A stretch of 28,958 bases of DNA from Chara braunii (GCA_003427395.1 BFEA01000039.1:1736461-1765418), one strand, 5' to 3'; numbered from the stretch's first letter, positions 10,116-19,939 are shown. Translations and numbers: made by a program. The notes: generated by a model from the sequence alone, not told the origin.

Positions 10116-10942
10116 CGTGCATGCATGCGCGAAGAACATGAAATTTCCAAGACTTAGAGTGAAGATTAGAGAGGGAGCCCCTGCGTTCTGCATGATCGGG
10201 CGCGACGTGGGGGACGTAACCCTTCTCCACGCATCGATCCGAGCATGCAAGCCGCGGCTTACAAAATCTCAGCAAAAGAAGGAGAGGGGAGGGCGGGAGA
10301 GACGAAGTGTAAGAAGAGAGATACAGTTATAATGGTGCCCGCCCAAAATTGCAGTTACACACACGATTAAGGGCGCCCACTAATCAGAGTACCGTTGCAG
10401 CCGCATGAAAAAGCGCGTAGACAAAGGCGGAGCGCGGCAGAAAAAAAGTCCTAATTATTGAATTCCTAAATTCCTATCTAATGCGGAAAAGCAAAAAACA
10501 TTCATTTCAGAAAGAAGATCCAAAATTGCGAGAGCCATCGGGGCTCGACAAAATTCAAAAAAGATTCAAAAGAAAATTCAAAAGAACGAAGCAATTTCCC
10601 GCGCGATTGTTCGCGCCCAAAAGATCGAACCAAAAACGAAAGAAGCGACGTCAACATTTATTAATCGCGCGCGTGGTGGCGCGCCAGACATCCATCCGAC
10701 CAATCTCCCAACCGGCCGTCCCCGGACACAGCCAGCCCTGAAAAAGCGACGAAAAAGACGAAGAAGGAAGGGTACTAATGCAATTTTCCACCGATCCCGA
10801 TTTCCCGGAAGTGGCCCAATCTTCCCAACTTAGGACCCCTCGTTGCAACCGCGCAGAAAATTGCGCGTTACAGAAAGTGGTTCGTCACAAGCAAGTAAGT
10901 CTGGACTATCTATAATCAATGAATATTATCTATTAATTATAA

Positions 10943-11045
10943 GCGGCAAGCAAGTAAAACATGTCTAAAGATAGGGCCAAGTGGCAAGCGAGTAAAACAG
11001 ATCTAAGTGGCAAGCAAGTAAGGCAGGGCTAAACGGCAAGCGAGG
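10943..11045. repeat. 26-bp tandem repeat between two LTRs
   Basis: Units begin G(T/C)GGCAAGC(A/G)AGTAA and end CTAA: 10943-10968, then after 12 bp 10981-11006 and 11007-11032, with a partial unit at 11033-11045. A related piece (CAAGCAAGTAAGTCTGG) begins at 10888, at the very edge of the minus LTR. The repeat fills most of the spacer between the LTR start at 10889 and the LTR end at 11083. Confidence 0.75.
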
Positions 11046-11445
11046 CCAAGAGGGCTACCATCTCCACCTGAATACACTGTACTGTGACGCCCAACCTCAC
11101 GCCCAGCGCGACTTCCTGATCGGAGTGAAATGGGGGCCTGGAAGTGCGAAAAGGGGGTGTGTCAAGGATTTTAGGATAGTGGGGGTGGAGTCCCGGGTCG
11201 GAACTGGGATCTCCTGGGGCAAGTCTCAGAGGCAATTGTGCAACGATGGTAAGCGTGGGTCGCGTCTGGCCTTCACGCCTCAAGGGATGTTATCACCATC
11301 CCCGCGGGTTTCATTGCTGAGGCCGGGCTCGAATTTGGTGTACTGACGGAATGCTATGGGTATTGCGTTGCCTAATTAATCGCTAACGTCGCTCGTGACA
11401 GGCCTCGGAATCTGACGAAGCGGGCCTTAGGCGTAGGCTGTGGGT

Positions 11446-11991
11446 TCACTGCTCGGCCTCAGTCTGGGTTTGTCGAACGAACTGCGCGGCCCGGTACTCG
11501 TTGTCCTGCTGGCACTCGGAGCACGGGGTTCGAGGCCAGTAGGGGGCGATCGCGTGCCACGGGGCCGTTGTTAGGCAGTGAAAAGGCAACACGAGGTGGA
11601 AGGGAGGGAAGGTTGTCTCAATGATGACGACACCTGGTTCGACGATGACGTGGCTCGCATGTGAACTGGGGAATTAGGAGGGGAAAGGGATCGCGCAGGC
11701 CCGTTCAATGTCCTATTCACAGACTCGTTCGTTTCCGGTCTGAAAGGGAAATTCCAAGGGGTTGGGTCTGGGTCGTGCGAGGAGACAGACTTTTTTCCAC
11801 TCCCAATATTCTTGGAACCGACGATGTCTTAGGCTTTCCCGATCCGTAACGTGGAAGGGAGTCCGGCTATCCATGCGGTGGAAAATTGGCAAATTTAGAC
11901 ATGGGTTCGAACGTGGGTCTTGCAGACACGAGTGTAGGCAACGCCCTTTTCGGTCACGCTTACACGTGCGTGCACAAAACCATGTTCGCAC
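11446..11991 (-). pseudogene. ORF-L copy in the third LTR, broken
   Basis: The core is at 11634-11512: GVVIIETTFPPF, APWHAIAPYWPRT and CSEC, gap-free against the other two copies. The frame upstream is interrupted by TAA near 11673 and by TAG at 11713-11715. It stays in the same phase back to 11991, where no ATG opens it (GTG). The upstream part contains ERVCE, comparable with RTRVCE of the plus copy. It ends at TGA 11448-11446 and so lacks the long basic tail of the other two. The codons retained after the stops keep the conserved residues, consistent with decay of a once functional gene. Confidence 0.65.
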
Positions 11992-12046
11992 TCAGTCGGA
12001 TCGGATCGGCTGGTTGTTCTCCGGTCGGGCAATTATATGATTAGTT

Positions 12047-12079
12047 GACATGCTAGCTCGACATGCTAGCTCGACATGC
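12047..12079. repeat. 13-bp tandem repeat in the third LTR
   Basis: Two and a half copies of GACATGCTAGCTC at 12047-12059, 12060-12072 and 12073-12079. Not seen in the other LTRs. Confidence 0.85.
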
Positions 12080-12654
12080 GGCACTTACTCTTTCGAGTGC
12101 GCGTCTGAAGACAGACATCGGAAGGGCAATCAGAGGGCAACCACACGTTTGAATCAATCATCCATTTATTAGCCAAAGCATTCAGCGAAGACCGCCGAGT
12201 TCCTGTCAGAATTTTCCTTTCAATTCGAAAAGGAACGAGGAATTGTTATGCGCATGTGTGTTGGAGTTCTTTCATTTCCCAAAAGATGGCATGCATTCAA
12301 TCAATCGAAAGAGTTTGCAAAGATTTGTCAAACATTAAGAGAGGGGCTCGACTGGGCGCATCTCCGTTACCCACCCTCGCTTGTTCATTCCAGTTTGAGA
12401 TGCCTACGTGTTTGTGTGATCCGACAGGGATCACATCAGTAGTCGGTCGATCGATCCGCCGATGGCTCAGTTCCGACGACGCATGTTCCCTTAACCCGAT
12501 ATCCTTGTATTGATCGAAGTTCGAGGACTGTGCGAATTTCCAAAAAAAACAGAAACGGGGAATCGGCAAAGGCACATGCATCCATTCACGTGACCGAAGG
12601 AAATCACACTATCATAATCCAAGCGCACAGGCATTCGCCGTATCCGATCTCGAT

Positions 12655-12663
12655 AATTTATAG
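12655..12663 (-). promoter_or_regulatory. TATA box of the third LTR
   Basis: Minus strand CTATAAATT followed by ATCGAGATCGG, 1.58 kb from the LTR end at 11083. It is identical in core to the plus LTR TATA box and lies at a comparable distance from the LTR end in all three LTRs. Confidence 0.6.
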
Positions 12664-12869
12664 TAAAAACAGGAATAAGGAGGGAAAATCAAAGCAATCA
12701 CCAAGAAGAAAAAAAAACAGAGATAGTCGTGGGCAAAGAGATGGCCAACACCACTTGCCAAAACTACATAGATGAGGAAAAAAAAAGAGACCCTCCACAC
12801 ACAAGATCAGAAGGCTGGCATATCAGCAACATGCACGACGAGCGTATCCAACCCGAGCACAAAACGGAT

Positions 12870-15305
12870 AATTGAGAGTGACGAAATTTGAACTAAACTA
12901 GCATCCAAGACTACTATCTGAAGCATCTTGAGTTATAAATCCAGAGGGTGTTAAACGATGTTAAAAATACGTGCATGGAAAAAATGAGGCATATATTTGG
13001 TTCACATCTAACTTTTGTGGTTTGCACAAACGTTGTAGATTCAAATTTATAAATAATATATGACTATTTGAACGAATTATATACTCAATGAAATTACAAG
13101 CTCTTCGTAAGTACATAAAAATGTTTTTCCTAAAAACAGTGGTTGGAGCAAAAAAAGTGAGAAAAAGTAAACGAAAAGAATAATAAGAAGTTAAAAATAC
13201 AGAAAGATTTCCAAGTCAAAAAGTCAAATTGCCACTTATGGTGTATTTAGTATAAACAAGTTCTAAGATCACATCCTTCGAATAAAGTTAAAAAAAAGAA
13301 ATTAAAAAACTTTGCATACCTTATTTAATTGAATGTTTAATTCAAGCAAAATAATTTTCATGACTTCTTACTTCCTTCTCATGTTTGATATCTTGTCTAC
13401 CTATTTTATATGATTATATGCTCCCACTTCCATTGTTTGCCCTCACTTAAAGATATATCTCCAATCGAGTGGCTACTCACAATAAGTTTGTTTGGCATGT
13501 CTTTTACACACACTTTCAACACGTTAATCATAACTTTTGTTGTATTTGTATTAGTTATTTTGAGTATCGATTTTTGAATTTTTCACGATGTTAGTGATTA
13601 AGTCTGTCGCAAGGGTAAGCAAAAAATGTGTCCTTACTGAATATCATACCGATGTACCAATATTTCCTTTGCAATATTATACATTATAATTTTTTTGTAG
13701 GCTTTACAAGTAATATGTCATTGTTTCGATCAATAATTCACTCACTCTTAAGTGAATTTTGACACATGGGTATTTGTGTTAAGTGTGACATAATAATCGG
13801 TCACCAACACTAGGCCAAAAACTTCAATTTTATGACTTAAGTTATAAAATAATTGTCTTGTTTCCTAACCTACGCCTACTTATTCCCCAACTTAAAACTC
13901 TTATCGATGTGCCAAGATTTCCTTTGCAATATTATACATTACAATTTTTGTAGGCTCTGCAAGTAGTTTATCATTGTTTAGGTCAATAATGCACTCACTC
14001 TTAAGTGAATTTTAACTCATGGCTAGTTAATCAATAAATATTATTTTTTTTTAGCTTATGAAATCCATGTGGGTTAACAAGTGGAGTATGTACAATTTGA
14101 CATATTTGAGGTACAAAATAAGTAAGCTAATGAAAAATGGAGGAAAAACTTTAAGGAGACGGTGAAAATGTTTGTTTTAAGTCATAAGTTGCCCAAAGTA
14201 GAAGTCATCGTTTAAACTCATTTTTTTCTTTCGTATTAAATAATTTAAGGTCAAATGTACGGCTATAAGTTAGTTGTTATACAAAACCAAATATCTTACC
14301 CTCAAAGAGTAATGTTATAAGGAAATATTGTAAGACTTTTACATTAACATAACTCCTTTGTTTAAAAAAATGATTGTTGTTTTTAGTATTTCTTGAAAAT
14401 GTCCTCATAGTAAGTGATAATAGTTTTGTATTTGTAGTTGATGCATTTTCGCATGTAAGTTGGTAAAAAGGATAGTATGATAGCATTGGGTGCATGTAGG
14501 ATGGTTAGATTATTATATGAAGGTATCTGTAATCTTTGTGTTGTGACTTGATATGCTTCCACATTACCTTCTCGTCGCCCTTCCCTTTATAACTATCATA
14601 TCGCACCTCTATTTTTTTTTATCATAATTTTTTTCCATGATCATGTCTACTCCTCCTTTATCTTTGTTGTGACTTTTTATGCTCAATCGTCTTTTTTTTT
14701 GTTTTCCTCTATGCTTCTGATCATGATGTGGTAGGTGTCGCTAATTTGTGCAAACAATCACAAAACAAGCTTTTACAAATACTGAGTAGCATAAACAAAG
14801 ATGAATTAACAAAAGAAAGATACACGTTTCATATACCCGATAAAATTCTACGGAGTGGCGATACTAGTCGATTAAGCTATGATGGGTTGTCCTTGCAAGA
14901 CAAAGAAGTAGAGGTTGAAAGGGAAAGTGTGAAATTGTTGGTAATCGACCATGATGATCATTGTTATTTTCATCCTATAACAAATTTTTTTTGTGTAATT
15001 TTTATTTTCATACCCCGACTCAAAAAATTGTTAGCACACATTTTTTCAAGCATTGCAGCCACAAACCTTAAATCCAACCTGAAAGCACCATAAAGCTACT
15101 TGAGGTTGTCTGTCACAAGGAGGACCCTCTTGTTAGGGTGACAACCCAACTTACTGGGGAACCCCTTATCAACCAATGTTTATCACTTTGCCCATAGGGA
15201 GATAATCCCGACACATATGAACAAAAATGTATTCATGTTATAGAACAACAAATCCTTGTTTCTTCGAAACATCCTGTATTTTTGTCTGCTAGCACAAGAA
15301 AATCA
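12870..15305. other. AT-rich intergenic DNA, no gene recognised
   Basis: Base composition changes sharply near 12870 from balanced or GC-rich retrotransposon DNA to AT-rich DNA with many T and A runs. It contains the spaced direct repeat at 13650-14022. A frame at 14728-15093 (121 codons, GTG-opened) has mixed charged residues but matches nothing I know. No RNA gene or promoter was identified. Confidence 0.6.
13650..14022 (+). repeat. Direct repeat of about 118 bp in AT-rich DNA
   Basis: Copy 1 is about 13650-13769 and copy 2 about 13905-14022. Shared words include TTTCCTTTGCAATATTATACATTA, given here only by its ends (TTTCCTTTGC...ATACATTA), and CACTCACTCTTAAGTGAATTTT. The copies differ by about a dozen substitutions and a short indel in a T run. 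The 135 bp between them is unrelated. CACTTAAGAGTGAGTG-like partial palindromes lie at the right end of each copy. The nature of the repeat is unknown. Confidence 0.85.
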
Positions 15306-15313
15306 ATATAAAA

Positions 15314-15858
15314 CTAGGTAGCATGGGTTATATGGCCGGATAATTTGGTCGGATTATCTGGCCGGATGATCGGGGGGTAGGATCATCCGGAAATCCGGAT
15401 GATTAAAAAAATAGCCTAAAAAAAGCAAAAAAAAAAAAAAAAAAAAAAGCGATATTGCGCATGCAAAATACAATAGAACTACGTTCTTATTTCATGAACA
15501 CCTTGATAGGGCCTGGAAGGGTTCAAAGGGGATAAGATAGGGAATAAAAGGGTTTAGAGGGGGGATGCTTAAATTATTTTATATTTTTTTATCTAAATAT
15601 TATTTTCTTGTTCTGTTTTATTTTTTATCTTCATATCTGTTGAGTAATCAAAGATGGCCTTTAGCAAAAAGTTGTTCAGATCATTCATATGAACAACATA
15701 ATTTTTTTCCAGATTTTTTAGAATGTTTTTTTTTCGGTAAAAAAAAACTATTTTGCGCAGGGCCGGATTTTCCGTATCCGGAATTAATCCGGAAATTTCA
15801 TCCGGATTGAAAATTCCGGATAAATTTGATCTGCCAGATATCCGGATTTGCTACTTAG
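15314..15858. mobile_element. Non-autonomous hAT-like MITE with 8-bp target-site duplication
   Basis: Left end CTAGGTAGCA (15314-15323) and right end TGCTACTTAG (15849-15858) are inverted repeats matching at 9 of 10 positions. Both are flanked by ATATAAAA (15306-15313 and 15859-15866), a perfect 8-bp duplication, the size made by hAT transposases. Inside each end are many copies of CCGGAT/ATCCGG in both orientations, which give the ends strong secondary structure. The 545-bp body contains an A run (about 15428-15448) and no transposase-like frame. Confidence 0.82.
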
Positions 15859-15866
15859 ATATAAAA

Positions 15867-16633
15867 TAACGCTAATTGAAACTGTTCATGTAATGTTTAC
15901 TGAAAACATCGTTAATTAAAAAAATATTTATTAAAAAATCTTTTAAATCATCAATTGAAATTTTTTATTGAACATGGAGTGAGTGGAAAGCGTTTGCAAG
16001 TTGAGGTATGCGATTTCCCATGCTAACTCCCACAGTATTGTTTTCCAAGCTAGGAAACCTATTGGTGGTTTAAACCACCCGTACGCTTCCCAACCAAAGA
16101 ATAAAATACACAGATTGCATGCAGCCATAATCTCTGGGTTTGTCCTCCAGAAAAAAACAGTTGGCGGTGCCAGCCAAAAGGAGGCCCACGACTGTTTATT
16201 TTGTTGGCATGCATGTCATTTACAACCCTAGAGATAAGTGTCTGGGGAGTGGTTGGGAAAAAAAGGAAGGAAAAAACAAATGACCCCGGTTGTCAGCAAG
16301 TGCTACTTTAGAGGAGCCTTAGCAAGCAGCAACGGGCTCCACTAGCAGGGTTTCTTTAGAGTTGCAGGCAACTGGTATCATCTATGTTTTGGAAAGAAAA
16401 AACGCTCCAAGCATCAGGTATTTCTTTTTTTTTAAGGGGGAGGACCACAAAGGGGATAAAAATTGAACTAAGCCCATTTGAGCCTTGAGGCGCCAGCATG
16501 AATGCCCTTAAACCACCAATACCTCGCCCAATTATTTTTCTCCGACGAGGTCGTTCACGCGCCACGTCGGACGGGGGTCGGTGCACTAAATGACCGACAC
16601 GAGAGAAAACTAAGAAACAAAAGAAGAAAAAAA
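15867..16633. other. Intergenic DNA, no gene recognised
   Basis: No coding region is supported. It contains a perfect 16-bp palindrome GGTGGTTTAAACCACC (16064-16079). The word TTAAACCACCAATA recurs near 16508 in inverted relation to 16058-16072. Short open frames lack any recognised similarity. Confidence 0.5.
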
Positions 16634-17042
16634 GCGACCTAACTCAGCTGGTAAGGCACACAAGTGGCATTCAAGAGGTCGTGGGTTCAATCCCCATTGG
16701 CCTCATGTACCTTCATGGGCATGCTGGGCGCCCGACACCTAGAGATAGACCACTGGATCCCCCAATCGGCATTGAGCAGAGTCTGCTGATGTTCGTAGGG
16801 GAGGGGACCTGAGGGGAGGCATAGGGATTGGTCTTGTTGGCATGGTCCCTGATGCTACCGGTTGCCCCCTAGTCGGTATTGCCCACCTGCAGGTAGGGAG
16901 CAGCCTCCGCATGTTCTTTGGTGAACACGGTTCTGACTGCGACGGGGTTCCCCGTACGCCTATAATTAGGATTAGTGGTAGGCAGGTAGTGTGAGGTGAT
17001 ATTGAGAGAATAACATAGCTTTTAGAAAAATAAAAATAAAAA
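16634..17042 (+). mobile_element. tRNA-derived SINE
   Basis: A pol III A box TAACTCAGCTGG (16640-16651) fits TRGCNNAGYNGG at 11 of 12 positions. The B box GGTTCAATCCC (16684-16694) has one mismatch to the tRNA consensus. A tRNA-unrelated body of about 330 bp follows, and the unit ends in an A-rich tail AGAAAAATAAAAATAAAAA (about 17024-17042). This head-body-tail layout defines a SINE rather than a tRNA gene. The 5' limit is set by the start of the tRNA-like head after an A run; target-site duplications could not be fixed because both flanks are A-rich. The plus retrotransposon begins 102 bp downstream. Confidence 0.75.
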
Positions 17043-18081
17043 TCAATCGAAAGTGCAGATAAGAAAGAAAAAGAAAATGAACGGGAAAAAATGGGTGCGG
17101 CAGGGAGAGGGGGGAAGAAAGAAAGAAAAACTGCGCACGAGCGTGTGACGAACTACTTCCCGAACCTGTGCTATCTTTCGTACCCCTTTGGTTTGAATTT
17201 TTCTTGTATCATACCGACCCTACAAGCACCCCGTTTGTTTTCTTGATTTCAGGCGCCGCGTTTTGGGCCCCCATCTTCCGGAAGCTTTTGTGATTCTTCG
17301 GTTCTGCTTTTCTTTTGCAATTCGGGAAATGCATAGGAATTTACGCGCGCCTTAGCGAGCGCACTGGGAATTGGGTCCGACAGTTGGGAATTCCGGGATA
17401 AGCGAAACTTCGACGTGTCCTTTTTGTGTGTGAATATTCTCGGCCACGTTGGGGAAAACTCTCGGAATTTTGTGAGGATATGAGTAGGCGTAGGACTTTC
17501 TTTTCCCACGTCGTCCTTTTCGTGCGCGGATATGGTGATTTCAATTTTGAATCGGTTTAGGACATAGGCAAGCTGTAATTGTTTCGGTGTCTTTTACTTT
17601 TTCTTTTTGTTGACAGCGCTACGCATACGAAGCTTTCTTCCCTCCCCCCCCCCCCCCCCCCCCCTGTTTCCCGCATCGTTCTCTCCCGCGCTCTTTTCTC
17701 CCCCCCCCTTTCTCATCCTTCCTTCTCACAACTGTTTTTTATCTCTCTCTCCCGCTCTGATCGATTGCGTGCCCATTTACCTTTCTTGATCATCTGAATC
17801 TTGGACCCGTCTTGTACTACTTCTCGTGCCCTTTTTCCTCTTGCCTTCCGAACGTGAATTAGAAGCCCGATCGATCCTTCAATTACTCTCGCCCACCAAT
17901 CAGACGCGTGGTACGATAGGATCTGCCTATTGCGCGGCGAATCTGATTGGCGAAGCTCAGAGTCCCGAAGGATCAACATGGCTTCCGTAGCGCGCTCCCC
18001 GCCAAGTCTTCTCCTCCTGCTTCTTTTCTTACACTTCGATTTTCCCCCTGCCTTCTCTCTCCCTTGCCCCCCTTCTCGCCA

Positions 18082-18090
18082 CTATAAATT
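18082..18090 (+). promoter_or_regulatory. TATA box of the plus LTR
   Basis: CTATAAATT about 940 bp from the LTR start, in a pyrimidine-rich U3. The third LTR has the identical core. Transcription would begin near 18110-18125, giving a leader of about 1.8 kb before the PBS, with ORF-L inside it. Confidence 0.68.
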
Positions 18091-19021
18091 NCGCAAANGC
18101 GCCCGCAAATCTCTCTTACGTTCTNGACTCCCAAGCCAGCTTCCGGGAAGCAGTGGCTAGGCAGAGTGTTTGGTGCGAGTCGGAAAGTCCTGTCGGGCTG
18201 ACGATAGGCTGATCGGTTGCGCGTTTGATCGCCACGACGAATTGTGGGATTTGGCCGACCTGCGTCGAGTTTACGTCGGTGGGGTGACGATCGCAGTGCT
18301 GGGAGTTAGCACGCGACGACCGGGATTGTCGGTGCGGGTATGAGGATCGATGATTGGAGTTGAGTGGTTGATTGGCCCGGGGCCATATTGGAATTCACGA
18401 CGAATGCACCTTTGTTGTTGCGGATCTTTATTTCTGGCTGAGTGTACGGCGGCAACGCCGAACTTCCTCTTTTCGGATCTTGTCATCTCCTGTCTCGACC
18501 TTCCTCCCTCGTCTCTCTCTCTCTCCTCTATCTTTGAATGACTATGTGTCTTGATGTTTGTCCCTTTCCTGAATGAGAATGAATTCGTGTGCTCTCCTGT
18601 GTGAAGGAACTTCTTTCGGAACTCTTCCATTAGTTTCCTGCGTAATCCCCGGATGTCGAGGAATTGATCCTCTTGTCTTGTGAACGGTGGATGCGTGTGT
18701 ACAATTCCCTCGGTTGATTTCCGACCTGTGCACCCCGGTCATTTTCGCCCCTTCCACAGTGAATATATGTATGGAGATGCTTGCCTTTTTGTATTGATTA
18801 AACGCCACACTCGACGGGATTTTGTTCGAGAATGCAAGAGTGTTTAGATCTGTAGTTCTGAATGCACTGCGCATGCCATCTGCCTTATGCTGCACGACAT
18901 CTGCAACCGATCTACAGGGCAGCCTTGAGAAAGAAGGCACCTGGGATCAACGCCGCGGTGGCTTACTAAACCTGAGTCGCGGGTCGGTCCCTCAATTACA
19001 TGCATGATCAAGCTGATGAGT

Positions 19022-19023
<2 letters not shown>

Positions 19024-19099
<76 letters not shown>
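19024..19099 (+). repeat. (CT)n microsatellite, about 76 bp
   Basis: Uninterrupted TC/CT dinucleotides in the predicted leader, about 80 bp upstream of the ORF-L start. The Arg-Glu repeats seen by translating the other strand are artefacts of this tract. It is absent from the other two LTRs at this length. Confidence 0.97.
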
Positions 19100-19102
<3 letters not shown>

Positions 19103-19176
19103 TCGAAAATAATTGATTGGTGGTTGTGCGAGTGTTTTTCCTTGATGACGTCTTGGGATTTTTGCAATTGATTGAC

Positions 19177-19716
19177 ATGTGGACTGACAAACGCCCTTCG
19201 ATCGGGCGTCAGCCTCCCGTATCTCTCGTATCAACGCGACCTTTTCCTTACGCCGAGGAAAGGACACGTGTATGCGAGTGCCACGTACGAGAAGCTGTCG
19301 CACGGATCGGCGGACGATATTACTTCCTTCCGGAAAATCGTTGTTCAGAGTTCGTAGAGGCTGGGTTTGTCATTATCGATACGCACTTTCCACCTTACTA
19401 GATATTGTTATCATTTAAAGAGTTGATCGTCATCCCGTGGACGGCAGTAGAACCCCACTGGCCTCGCACTCTATGCACCGAGTGCCATCGCTTTGAGCGC
19501 TACGAATCTAAGGGTTTCCACTACCGCGTACGGAGTGAAGACGAACACAGAGAAAGAGCCACACGACTGAGGCCCTCCACGTCGGACTTAAAACTAACTA
19601 GTGAACGACGTCGGGACTTAATACGAAGACGAGACACGCGAAGCATGTCGAAACCTTTTCGCTCTAAACGAAGGGTCGTAGCACGGTGGGAAGTCCGACA
19701 ATACTTTTTGGATTGA
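19177..19716 (+). pseudogene. ORF-L copy in the plus 5' LTR, one in-frame stop
   Basis: ATG 19177 opens a frame that runs to 19716 with a single TAG at 19399-19401, inside the conserved core (after FPPY). The core (19363-19485) has GFVIIDTHFPPY, IPWTAVEPHWPRT and CTEC in the same spacing as the other copies. The stop replaces Arg or His of the other LTRs. Upstream, RTRVCECHVRE aligns loosely with the Cys block of the others. The tail is basic (many Arg and Lys), like the Arg/Pro-rich tail of the minus copy but different in sequence. Function unknown. Confidence 0.68.
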
Positions 19717-19939
19717 ATTTGTACTTCTCTCTCCTTTCGCGCCGAACTCTCGCGCGCATTTTGCAACGTGCGAAAGACGGTCGATTTACTTCATCGGACC
19801 AACACGGGGGATCTCAGTTCCGTCTGTGTCCCCACACTTAATTTCCAAAAATCCTTGGCACACCCCATCTTGTTATTTTTCTGGGCCCCTTTTCCGCAGC
19901 TCTAACACTCCGAACGAAAGACAGCACAGGGCGTGAGGT

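Larger units (their letters stand above)
1..10889 (-). mobile_element. Ty3/gypsy LTR retrotransposon, minus-strand copy, decayed, 3' end outside window
   Basis: Reading right to left the parts are: 5' LTR (8551-10889), tRNA-iMet-like PBS (8538-8550), gag with zinc knuckle, aspartic protease, spacer, RT-RNase H, PHD-integrase, ORF-X, ORF-Y and a 3' noncoding tail. The order PR-RT-RH-IN is the Ty3/gypsy order. The 3' LTR lies beyond base 1. The coding regions match those of the plus-strand element at 17144-28958 along their whole length, but both are diverged and this copy has more stops and frame changes. No chromodomain was found after the integrase, so it is probably not a chromovirus; the clade is not assigned. 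Long LTRs and extra 3' ORFs recall Athila/Tat elements, but no specific similarity was recognised. Confidence 0.93.
8551..10889 (-). repeat. 5' LTR of the minus-strand element (2.3 kb)
   Basis: On the minus strand it begins TGTGACGAACCACTT at 10889, matching the plus LTR start TGTGACGAACTACTT. It ends GGGCGTGAGGT next to the PBS. A TATA-like TTATAAATT lies at 10115-10107, about 775 bp from the LTR start. Downstream comes a leader of about 1.56 kb that contains ORF-L (9233-8676). Sequence before the PBS (GTGCCAAGGATTTTCGG on the plus strand near 8616) is shared with the other LTRs. The flanking base run after the LTR (AGCAA at 10890-10894) would be the target-site copy, but the other end is not visible. 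Confidence 0.82.
11083..12860 (-). repeat. Third LTR of the same family, solo or remnant
   Basis: On the minus strand this ends ...GGGCGTGAGGTTGGGCGTCACA at 11083. The first 40 or so bases inward, and the GGAAGTGCGAAAAGGGGGTGTG stretch near 11140, match the minus-element LTR near 8551-8620. It carries a CTATAAATT box (12663-12655) and a broken ORF-L (11991-11446) in the same order as the other LTRs. No PBS or gag follows, so it is not a 5' LTR of an element seen here. Its terminal CGTCACA is the inverse of the family's LTR start TGTGACG. The left part of U3 was not found; the right limit near 12860 is set only by the change to AT-rich DNA. Confidence 0.72.
17144..19939 (+). repeat. 5' LTR of the plus-strand element (2.8 kb)
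   Basis: Starts TGTGACGAACTACTTCCC; the same start recurs at 28443. It contains a poly-C run (17644-17664), pyrimidine-rich DNA to about 17770, a TATA box (18082-18090), a (CT)n tract (19024-19099) and ORF-L (19177-19716). It ends ACAGGGCGTGAGGT before the PBS. The stretch near 19850-19885 (CCTTGGCACACCCC) is shared in inverse with the minus LTR near 8610. Three ambiguous bases (18091, 18098, 18125) sit around the predicted transcription start. Confidence 0.88.

Noticed and set aside
14728-15093. 121-codon plus-strand frame in AT-rich DNA
   Set aside because: It opens at GTG, shows no recognised similarity, no conserved partner in the window and poly-T runs inside. Not enough to call a gene.
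15565-15810. 81-codon frame within the MITE
   Set aside because: Low-complexity hydrophobic translation of AT-rich DNA with no transposase motif.
16634-16706. Functional tRNA gene
   Set aside because: A and B boxes are present, but acceptor and anticodon stems do not fold well by eye, and the long body with A-rich tail fits a SINE.
17131-17143. CTGCGCA near both LTR starts (17131 and 28429) as target duplication or extended LTR
   Set aside because: The spacing to TGTGACG differs (6 and 7 bp), and one copy lies inside the element, so it cannot be a target-site duplication.
18844-19303. Minus-strand frames with long Arg-Glu repeats
   Set aside because: They are translations of the (CT)n microsatellite at 19024-19099 and oppose ORF-L on the other strand.
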